Origin: DALYLB01 sp046154695
GTDB lineage: Bacteria > Acidobacteriota > Blastocatellia > RBC074
Length of the DNA stretch: 28,657 bases
NCBI GenBank assembly: GCA_046154695.1
Contig: JBJXFI010000253.1
Coordinates: 1 to 28,657 of the forward strand
Direction of reading: 5' to 3'
The position numbers were made by a program, and so were the translations under genes. Below the pieces are notes generated by a model that saw only the letters and a program-made list of their open reading frames with translations, searched no databases and had not been told where the DNA came from. Of this stretch, positions 17,110 through 23,831 are shown piece by piece (the stretch's first letter is position 1; each line of letters opens with the position of its first letter).

Positions 17110-20100
17110 CTACCAGTCGACTCGCAGCGAGAGCTGGATGGTGCGCGGATTGTTCGCCTGAACCCCCAGATTCTGCAGCCCCGTGGTTGTATTCGGGTTG
17201 ACATCGATCGGATGGTTGAAGAGGTTGAAGAAATCCGCCGTGAAGCGGACGTTCCCCTGCTCGCGGAACTTGAAGTTCTTGAAGAGGGAGACATCCGAGT
17301 TCCAGGCGCCCGGCCCCAGGAAGTTCGCGCGCGGGCTGTAGTTGTACAGCTCTCCGATCGGCACGTTGCGCACCGTGCCGTTGGCCAGCGTCAGCGGAAG
17401 CTGATTGTTGAAGTTCGCCCCGAGCGGGCGCGCCACGCGCTGGCCGCGATCCAGGGGAATCAGCGACGTCAGGTTTCCGCCCGTCACATTGGTTGCGGAG
17501 GCGGGATTGAAGTCCCCCCGGAACCACAACCGCTGCCGCAAACCGAAGATCGTCATCTCGGCGCGCTGATCCGGGTCGAGCCGGATGTCGCCGAATTGAT
17601 AGAGGCCGGGACTGACGCTCAACCGGTTGCCGCTTCTCCAGTCCCCGATGGCCGCCACCTGCCAGCCGCCGATCACGTGATTGAGAGCGCCGGAGGCATT
17701 GCCTCCGATCTTCTTTCCCCGGCCGAACGGCAGATCGACGATGGCGTTGTACCGGATGCGGTGCGGCGGGATTTCTGTCGATCGGAAATAGACCAGCCGC
17801 AGCCGTTGGTCGTAGCTCAGATTGGGCGCGCCGAACAACTGAATATTTTCCGGCACCTGGCCGCCTCCGCCGCCCTGATTGATGCCTACGTTGCCGCTCG
17901 TGAATCCGCCGGCGTCCGTCGTCGTCAGCGAGCTGGTGAAGACGTAGAACCACTGAAAAGCCACGCCGTTGGTGAACCTGCGCTCAAGCTCGACCTGCCC
18001 CGAATGGGTGTTGGAATAGCCCGTCCGATTGACGGCATTCGCGACATTCCAGTTGGAATTGGCCCGCAGCAGCGCGCGATTCGATGGAGGCGCCAGTTTC
18101 GTGCGCGTGACGTAGTTGTATTCCGCCTCCTGGGAATTGAGCGCGAACTTCTGTTCGAGGTCCCGGCCATGTTCGCCGATATAGCTGACCCGCATGGCCG
18201 TCTGGAACGGCAGCTCGCGCTCCAGACTGACATGCCACGACTGGGCGCGCCCGTCCTTCCAGTTCCGCCCGTCCCACACCATGATCTGCTGCGCCGCGGG
18301 GGAGATGGGGACGATCCCCTGCGTGTTGACCACGGCGCCGCCGACAAAATCGGTGGCCCCGGGCCGCGTAACCAGCGGATAATTGAAGGTGCTGTTTTTG
18401 GCATAGACGTCATTGTCGAAGCGGAGATTCAGCGGCGGATTCGTTCGCGCCGCCTGAAGAAGCTGCGACAGGGGCATCGTCCAGAAATACTCGCCATATC
18501 CCCCGCGGAGAACCATTTTGTCGCCGAGCTTGAACGCCACGCCGAGGCGCGGCCCGAAGTTGTTGTTGTCCTTTCGGTAGAGGCCGTCGGGGTAGTTGGC
18601 GGCCTCGGCCGTCGTGTAGGTCAACCCGCGCGCCGACCAGGAGCCGAGCACCGACGCGGGAATCCCCGGCAGGTCCTGGATGCGGTTGTTCCCCGGCGTC
18701 AGCACTTGAAATCTGCTGGTGATGGTTTCCGTGTCGGCGGTCACGAGGCGATTGAACTTTTCCCGGTACGGCGACCATCTGTCCCAGCGCAATCCGAGCG
18801 TCAGGGTCAGCCGCGGGCTGACCTTCCACCGGTCGCTGAAATAGAGTCCTGTCTCAGACTGGCGGAAATAGAAGAAACCGCGGTTGTATTGATTCGAAAG
18901 ATACGAGGGGAGCCCGAGCAGCAGCGAGGCGAACCCGCTTCCGGTAAACGGCGCCGCGGCGTCGTCATTCGGGCTGTAAAGGGCCGTCCAACTGCCGTCG
19001 AAGTCGTGTGATCCCTGGGCCTGCTGCAATTCGGCGATGTTGTTCCACTCGCGGCGGTATTTGCCGCCGAACTGGATGGCGTGGGCGCCCTTGTTCCAGG
19101 TGACGTTGTTCTCGATTACGCCGCCGGTCAGGGCTTCGTCCTTGCGGTTGTCGGAGTCCCAGCCGAAGTAATCATCATACAGCGAGGGCCAGCCCTTGGC
19201 GCCGAACGGATTGGGGAGCCCAAGCCGCTGCGGCCAGTCCTCGAAATCGGCCAGCGTTCCCGAACTCTTGTAGGAGCGATGCAGGCCGACCAGCAGCTCG
19301 TTGACCAGGGTCGGAGAGAACGTGTGCGTTTGCGTGATGGAGACGTTGTTGATGTTGGCATCGCTTCGCGAAGTGCCCAGGCCGGCGTCGACGTTGATCG
19401 GATTGCCGAAAACGCCGCCTTCGGTGGCGGCCTTGCGCGTCGAGCGGGTCCACCGCACCGAGAGCATATCGGTGTCCGTGATGCGATGATCGCCCTTGAC
19501 GGTAAGGTTGTTGGTATCGTTCTTGACGGGATAGAACGTCAGAATGTTATCGGCCAGATACGGATTGTTGCCGTTGGTCGGAGCCGCCGTGAGCGACCTC
19601 ATCACCTTGGCGAACGGAGAAATCCGGTTCGCCGGTATGATGTTGTTGGCGAAGGGCTGGCGGACGCCGTTGGTACCGGTGGAAGTCAGCGGGTCATAGA
19701 TGATCGTCTTTTGCCCGTTCGCGTCCACGAGGTTGCTCAGGTCGCCGTTCCACATCGCATCGGTCGGGACCGCCCGATACCCGCCCATGGGGAGCGCGCT
19801 CTCGCGCGTCCGCAACCCTTCATAGGCGGCGAACCAGAAGGTCTTGTTCCGTCCGTCGTGCGCCAGCGGGCCGAAGGCCTTGCCGGGCAGCCAGAGCGGG
19901 CCGCCGGCCGAGACGCCGAACTCGTTGCGGATCAGCTTGGGCGGTTTGAAATCGGGAGGATTTTCCCGCCGCCGCGCCAGCAATCCGGCGCCATTGTTGC
20001 GGTGCGTCTCAAAGGCCGTCCCGTGAAATTCGTTCGTGCCGCTGCGGGTGGCGAGAATCACGGTGGCCGGGCGCGAGTAACGCGCGTCGGAGCCCACCGT

Positions 20101-20739
20101 CTCGACCCGGAACTCCTGCACCGTGTCCAGCCCCGGCTGCACGCGCGCGATCCCGCCGCCGAACCGATCGACCAGCGAGACCCCATCCAGCGTAATTTCC
20201 AGCGACCCGACCTTCAGCCCGTTGACGCGGGCATTGCCCCCGCCCTCGATTCCGGGCGTCAGATCGAACAGGGCGCTGATGTTGCGCCCGTTGAGCGGCA
20301 GTTGGCGAATCCGCTGATAGTCCTTGACATCGGACACCTCGGCGCTTTCGGTCTGCACCAGCGGGGCCGCGTCGGTCACGGTGATGGTCTCCTGCTGCGA
20401 GCCGACCGCCATCTCCGCGTCCAAAACGGCGTTCTGCCCCACCTGGAGCTCCAGCCGGCCCTCCCATTTCTTGAACCCGGCCGCCTCGATCGCCAACGAG
20501 TACAGCCCCAATCGAACGGAGCCGAAATAGTAAACGCCATCCTCATTCGTGGTCGTGTTGCGCACGATGCCGGTGGCCCTGTTGCTTATTGTGACGGTCG
20601 CGTTGCGAAGCACCGCTTTTTGCGGATCGCGCACCGTGCCCGTAATCGTTCCCGATCCGGTTTGCGCGTATCCTGCTCCCGCCATGAGCGAAAGCAACAC
20701 CGCGCAAACCAGTCCAAACAATCTGCTGGTCCTATTCAT
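17110..20739 (-). CDS. TonB-dependent outer-membrane receptor with carboxypeptidase-regulatory domain (Oar-like)
   Basis: This is a 1209-residue outer-membrane protein. The signal peptide is at 1-25 (ending AGYAQ). A carboxypeptidase-regulatory-like beta-sandwich follows at about 28-110 (GTITGTVRDPQKAVLRNATV, then GVYYFGSVRLGLYSL), then a plug domain at about 130-235 (RIRQLPLNGRNISALF, LEITLDGVSLVDRFGG). The rest is a large beta-barrel ending in LSLRVDW, the C-terminal aromatic residue recognised by the outer-membrane insertion machinery. Such receptors take up large ligands with energy from TonB. This architecture is greatly expanded in Acidobacteriota, usually with unknown ligands. The neighbouring GH20, M20, esterase and permease genes suggest an amino-sugar-containing glycan or conjugate. 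GGAG 6 nt before the ATG supports the start. The gene lies 248 bp downstream of the ROK gene on the same strand, with its own putative promoter. Confidence 0.93.
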   Translation of the reverse strand: MNRTSRLFGLVCAVLLSLMAGAGYAQTGSGTITGTVRDPQKAVLRNATVTISNRATGIVRNTTTNEDGVYYFGSVRLGLYSLAIEAAGFKKWEGRLELQVGQNAVLDAEMAVGSQQETITVTDAAPLVQTESAEVSDVKDYQRIRQLPLNGRNISALFDLTPGIEGGGNARVNGLKVGSLEITLDGVSLVDRFGGGIARVQPGLDTVQEFRVETVGSDARYSRPATVILATRSGTNEFHGTAFETHRNNGAGLLARRRENPPDFKPPKLIRNEFGVSAGGPLWLPGKAFGPLAHDGRNKTFWFAAYEGLRTRESALPMGGYRAVPTDAMWNGDLSNLVDANGQKTIIYDPLTSTGTNGVRQPFANNIIPANRISPFAKVMRSLTAAPTNGNNPYLADNILTFYPVKNDTNNLTVKGDHRITDTDMLSVRWTRSTRKAATEGGVFGNPINVDAGLGTSRSDANINNVSITQTHTFSPTLVNELLVGLHRSYKSSGTLADFEDWPQRLGLPNPFGAKGWPSLYDDYFGWDSDNRKDEALTGGVIENNVTWNKGAHAIQFGGKYRREWNNIAELQQAQGSHDFDGSWTALYSPNDDAAAPFTGSGFASLLLGLPSYLSNQYNRGFFYFRQSETGLYFSDRWKVSPRLTLTLGLRWDRWSPYREKFNRLVTADTETITSRFQVLTPGNNRIQDLPGIPASVLGSWSARGLTYTTAEAANYPDGLYRKDNNNFGPRLGVAFKLGDKMVLRGGYGEYFWTMPLSQLLQAARTNPPLNLRFDNDVYAKNSTFNYPLVTRPGATDFVGGAVVNTQGIVPISPAAQQIMVWDGRNWKDGRAQSWHVSLERELPFQTAMRVSYIGEHGRDLEQKFALNSQEAEYNYVTRTKLAPPSNRALLRANSNWNVANAVNRTGYSNTHSGQVELERRFTNGVAFQWFYVFTSSLTTTDAGGFTSGNVGINQGGGGGQVPENIQLFGAPNLSYDQRLRLVYFRSTEIPPHRIRYNAIVDLPFGRGKKIGGNASGALNHVIGGWQVAAIGDWRSGNRLSVSPGLYQFGDIRLDPDQRAEMTIFGLRQRLWFRGDFNPASATNVTGGNLTSLIPLDRGQRVARPLGANFNNQLPLTLANGTVRNVPIGELYNYSPRANFLGPGAWNSDVSLFKNFKFREQGNVRFTADFFNLFNHPIDVNPNTTTGLQNLGVQANNPRTIQLSLRVDW

Positions 20740-20807
20740 ACAGATCTCCGTGGGAAAACGAACGTTACTTTTTCGGGTACGGGGAACGGCGGTTAATCAT
20801 CCCTGCG

Positions 20808-20849
20808 TTTACCGCTCCTCTCTTTACCGCTGCTTTTGCCGCTATTAAA
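20808..20849 (-). promoter_or_regulatory. Putative receptor promoter with triple TTTACCGCT repeat
   Basis: On the plus strand TTTACCGCT occurs at 20808-20816 and 20823-20831, and TTTGCCGCT at 20835-20843. An inverted, diverged copy (GGCGGTTAA) is at 20788-20796. On the minus strand the hexamer TTTAAT (20849-20844) is a 5/6 match to a -10 box and would start transcription near 20836, inside the repeats. This geometry fits a repressor operator. The -35 region is poor. The ROK protein is one candidate binder. Confidence 0.42.
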
Positions 20850-20898
20850 TCGGGACATGGAACTTTGGCGCCGTACGTGGAGCGCAATCGACATGAGC

Positions 20899-20923
20899 AT
20901 CAATCAAACGACCTATTGATCAA
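20899..20923. promoter_or_regulatory. Inverted repeat ATCAAT-N10-ATTGAT with TTGATCAA palindrome
   Basis: ATCAAT (20899-20904) and ATTGAT (20915-20920) are exact inverted copies, and the right arm is part of the 8-bp palindrome TTGATCAA (20916-20923). It lies about 170 bp upstream of the receptor start, between the ROK and receptor genes. It could be a regulator site or a small hairpin. Confidence 0.3.
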
Positions 20924-20987
20924 AGCCCGAGTCGCATACGCTCCCCGTACCGCGTTCACTGAGTGTCCCAATCATTTTCGCCCCGAT

Positions 20988-22226
20988 TTATCCGGGATCC
21001 GGAGCGGAGAACGCGCGGGACAAGACCAGAGCGAGCGCTCCGACCAGACTCGGTTTGTCTTTCAAGGTAGAAGGAATAATCGAAACGTGACTCGAATAGA
21101 AACGAGTCACCTGCGAGGCGAGCACCCGGCGGATCTCCGGATAAATGATCTCCCAGGCTTCGGAGATTCCGCCGCCCAGAACGATCACGCCCGGATTCAC
21201 CGAATAGATCACCGGAACCAGCCCCCGCCCCAGATAGGCGGCCGTTTGCCGCAGCGCGGAGATCGCCTGGGGGTCACGTCGCAGCCCGCGGGCCACGACC
21301 TCCTTGATCGTCTCCGCCGCGTCCTCGGCCGGCTTGCCCTCCGCGCGCCGCAATTCACGATAGCGTTCGACGGTCGCCTGATCGGAGGCGAACACTTCCA
21401 GGCAGCCGCGACCGCCGCACACGCAGGCCGGCCCCGCGGGATCGATCGAGATATGGCCGAATTCGCCCGCGCCGTGCAATGAGCCGTGATACAACCGCCC
21501 CCGAATGACGATGCCGGCGCCGATCCCCTCCTCGACATCGAGGAAGACCAGATCCCGCGGCTGCGGCGAGGCGTGCCTGCCAAACCACAACTCCGCCAGC
21601 GCGGCCAGCCGGGCCCCGTTTTCGAAATAGATCGGCAGATCCAGATTCAGGGCCTGCCGCAGCATCGCCCCGACCGGCACATCCTCGCCCCACCCGAGGC
21701 TCTCCCCGGCCAGGACCCTGCCCTCCGTCGGATCGATCAAGCCGATCAGGCTCACGCCGATCCCCTCGACGCGCTCTTTCGCGGGGCTCCCCTGCACGAT
21801 TCTTTTGATGGCCCCGGCCACCTTTTCAAGCGCCCGCCCGGGCTCGGCCTCATTCTCCACCGCGTCCGCGCGCAGAATCCGCCCGTTGAAATCACTGAGC
21901 GCCACCGTCGTCTGCCGCGACCCCACGTCCACACCCACCGCGTACCCCTTTTCCGGATTGAGATGAAGATGCCGCTTCTTCCGCCCTCCATTCGGCGACG
22001 CGGCGGCGACTCCATCCTCATACACATACTCGCTTTCCAACAGACGCGCCACGATCTTTGACACCGTGCTCCCTTCCAGCCCCGTCCAATCCGCAATCTC
22101 GATCCGCGAAATCGGCTGCCGCTCCCGCACCACATTCAACACCAACACTTCATTGAGGTCCCGCAATGCCTGATGCGTCGCTCGACCCGCCTTGTGTATG
22201 TCGATCTTCTTCACACTCGTTGCCAT
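20988..22226 (-). CDS. ROK-family transcriptional repressor
   Basis: Numbered from the ATG at 22226, the protein has 412 residues. A winged helix-turn-helix occupies about 23-72 (PISRIEIADWTGLEGSTVSKIVARL), then the ROK sugar-binding domain begins with GVDVGSRQTTVAL. The zinc site is complete: GEFGHISID (H258) and CVCGGRGC (C268, C270, C275), as in NagC/Mlc/XylR repressors. At the kinase position the motif is ENGARLAAL (about 202-210) where sugar kinases have END with the catalytic Asp, so it should not phosphorylate sugar. It probably senses a sugar or amino sugar and controls the flanking receptor and hydrolase operons. The frame extends upstream to a GTG at 22289, but the ATG at 22226 has AGGA 7 nt before it and starts the family-typical sequence. 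Confidence 0.93.
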   Translation of the reverse strand: MATSVKKIDIHKAGRATHQALRDLNEVLVLNVVRERQPISRIEIADWTGLEGSTVSKIVARLLESEYVYEDGVAAASPNGGRKKRHLHLNPEKGYAVGVDVGSRQTTVALSDFNGRILRADAVENEAEPGRALEKVAGAIKRIVQGSPAKERVEGIGVSLIGLIDPTEGRVLAGESLGWGEDVPVGAMLRQALNLDLPIYFENGARLAALAELWFGRHASPQPRDLVFLDVEEGIGAGIVIRGRLYHGSLHGAGEFGHISIDPAGPACVCGGRGCLEVFASDQATVERYRELRRAEGKPAEDAAETIKEVVARGLRRDPQAISALRQTAAYLGRGLVPVIYSVNPGVIVLGGGISEAWEIIYPEIRRVLASQVTRFYSSHVSIIPSTLKDKPSLVGALALVLSRAFSAPDPG

Positions 22227-22294
22227 GCGTCCATCCTGAAATCCTGAAAAACAACCTGAGAAATCGCCTGAATCTATATATTTTGCCACGGATA

Positions 22295-22317
22295 GTTAAT
22301 TTCTCGCGGAAAGTAAC
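22295..22317. promoter_or_regulatory. 9-5-9 palindromic operator at the ROK promoter
   Basis: GTTAATTTC (22295-22303) and GAAAGTAAC (22309-22317) match as inverted repeats at 8 of 9 positions around TCGCG. The palindrome covers the putative -10 box and start point of the ROK gene. A/T-rich arms with this spacing are common for ROK repressors. Binding here would shut off the ROK gene itself and might also affect the divergent M20 promoter about 55 bp away. Confidence 0.55.
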
Positions 22318-22338
22318 TCATGCACACACCCTTGTCAA
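22310..22338 (-). promoter_or_regulatory. Putative ROK promoter
   Basis: On the minus strand a perfect -35 box TTGACA (22338-22333) is followed after 17 bp by TACTTT (22315-22310), a weak -10. Transcription would start near 22303, leaving a leader of about 75 nt before the ATG at 22226. The -10 box is inside the palindrome at 22295-22317. Confidence 0.5.
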
Positions 22339-22369
22339 GCATGGAACAAGATGAAGATAATTCGTTGTA

Positions 22370-22397
22370 TTGACAATTGATATGGGCTACATATAAT
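22370..22397 (+). promoter_or_regulatory. Consensus sigma-70 promoter of the M20-GH20-permease-esterase operon
   Basis: TTGACA (22370-22375) and TATAAT (22392-22397) are both perfect, with a 16-bp spacer. Transcription should begin near 22404, giving a leader of about 47 nt that ends in a strong ribosome site, AAAGAGGAG (22438-22446), 4 nt before the ATG. Such a strong promoter next to a repressor gene suggests that it is held off by repression rather than activated. Confidence 0.8.
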
Positions 22398-22450
22398 TGC
22401 TTCCAGTCTGACTGCAACCAACCATCTATCTATAATTAAAGAGGAGTTGT

Positions 22451-23773
22451 ATGCCCAAGAGAGAGCTGGCAGGGGAAGAGGAGCGCCTTGAGCGACAAAT
22501 TTCCGGGTTGGCGAGGGCGGGGCGGGCGGGGTTGATCGAGACGATCACGGAGCTGGTGGGGATCCCGTCGGAAAACCGGCCGCCGCGAGGTTCGGAAGGG
22601 GCATGCCAGCGCTACGTCCTGGACCGGTTGAATCGGATGGGGCTGAAGGCGGAGGTGTACGATCTGCTTGAGGTGAGGGGGATCGGGGAGCATCCCGAAT
22701 TCAAGCCCGGGCGCGATTACACGGACCGCCCCAATGTCGCGGGGGTCTGGGCGGGGAGCGGGGGCGGACGCTCGCTGCTGCTTTCGGGGCACATCGACAC
22801 GGTGCCGCGCGGATCGGAGCCGTGGGAGCGGGACCCGTTCGAGGGCGTCGTGGAGGGCAACCGGCTTTACGGTCTCGGTTCGAACGACATGAAAGGGGGG
22901 ATCGCGGCTTCCCTGCTGGCGGTGGAGATTCTCAAGGAGGCGGGGGTGCGGCTGCGGGGCGATCTGTTGTTCGAGACGATCGTGGACGAGGAGTTCGGCG
23001 GGGTCAACGGCACGTTGGCGGCCCGGGTGCGGGGCCACAACGCGGACGCCGCGATCATCTGCGAGCCGAGCCAGCATATGGTCTGCCCGGCCCAGACCGG
23101 GGGCCGGACGGCGCACATTACGCTGCGCGGCAGGAACGCCGGGATCCTCTATGAGGGCGAGCCGCCCGTGCAGGTCACCGAGCAGCTCCGCTACCTGCTC
23201 GGCGGGATCGAGGAGTTCGCCGCGCAGCGGCGGGCATTGACGGCGATCCATCCTCTCTATTCCGACAGCGCCGACCCGGTGCCGGTCTGGGTGACAAAGA
23301 TCTCGTGCGGCGGCTGGGGGACCGGGGAACCGATCACCCTTCCGTTAAGCTGCAGGATCGAGCTTTACTGGCAGGCCATGCCGGGCGAGCGGCAGGAGAC
23401 GGTCGAAGGCGAGTTCTTCCGCTGGCTGGAAGATTGCGTGGCGGCGCGCCCCAGGCTCTTCCCCATCAAACCGGAGGTGAGCTTTCCGATTCGCTGGCTG
23501 CCCGGCTCGGCGCTCGACGGCAGACCGGAGCTGGTGACGATGTTGAGCGACACCTTCGAGCAGGCCACCGGCGCGGCGCCGCTCGTTCGCGGGATCGGCG
23601 GGCCGTGCGACATGTACGTCTTCCATCAACACTTCGACACGCCCGCCGTGCTGTTCGGCCCGCGCGGCGGCAACACGCATGCGCCGGACGAATGGGTGGA
23701 TATCGATTCGGCGGTCGTGGTGGCGGAAACCCTGGCGCGCTTCATCTGCCGCTGGTGCGGCGTGGAGCGATGA
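22451..23773 (+). CDS. M20 family metallopeptidase/amidohydrolase (ArgE/DapE type)
   Basis: This is a 440-residue cytoplasmic enzyme (no signal peptide) of the two-zinc M20 family, which cleaves peptide, N-acyl or other amide bonds. All expected metal and catalytic residues are present: H114 and D116 in GHIDTVP, D146 in GSNDMKGG, E180/E181 in VDEEFGG, E205 in CEPS and H410 in NTHAPDEWV. The dimerisation/lid region is unusual: where most relatives read roughly G-x-x-AH-(S/A)-x-x-P, this one has GGRTAHITLRGRNAGILYEG, suggesting a distinct substrate. It is the first gene of the rightward operon, just after the strong promoter. Within this locus it may deacylate an N-acyl amino sugar or amino acid or split an imported dipeptide-like product; the sequence does not say which. 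Confidence 0.92.
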   Translation: MPKRELAGEEERLERQISGLARAGRAGLIETITELVGIPSENRPPRGSEGACQRYVLDRLNRMGLKAEVYDLLEVRGIGEHPEFKPGRDYTDRPNVAGVWAGSGGGRSLLLSGHIDTVPRGSEPWERDPFEGVVEGNRLYGLGSNDMKGGIAASLLAVEILKEAGVRLRGDLLFETIVDEEFGGVNGTLAARVRGHNADAAIICEPSQHMVCPAQTGGRTAHITLRGRNAGILYEGEPPVQVTEQLRYLLGGIEEFAAQRRALTAIHPLYSDSADPVPVWVTKISCGGWGTGEPITLPLSCRIELYWQAMPGERQETVEGEFFRWLEDCVAARPRLFPIKPEVSFPIRWLPGSALDGRPELVTMLSDTFEQATGAAPLVRGIGGPCDMYVFHQHFDTPAVLFGPRGGNTHAPDEWVDIDSAVVVAETLARFICRWCGVER

Positions 23774-23831
23774 GGGACCGGCGCGCACGATCATCGCTTC
23801 CCGGATGGGATGTTATTAAGAGGTCAGCCAC

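Noticed and set aside
17212..20796. Two plus-strand open frames of about 600 and 570 codons opposite the TonB receptor
   Set aside because: They mirror the receptor's codon structure on the other strand and have no recognisable protein features, start signals or promoter.
22227..22289. GTG at 22289 as start of the ROK protein
   Set aside because: It would add 21 residues without similarity to the family, has no ribosome site and would leave a very short leader; the ATG at 22226 has AGGA at proper spacing.
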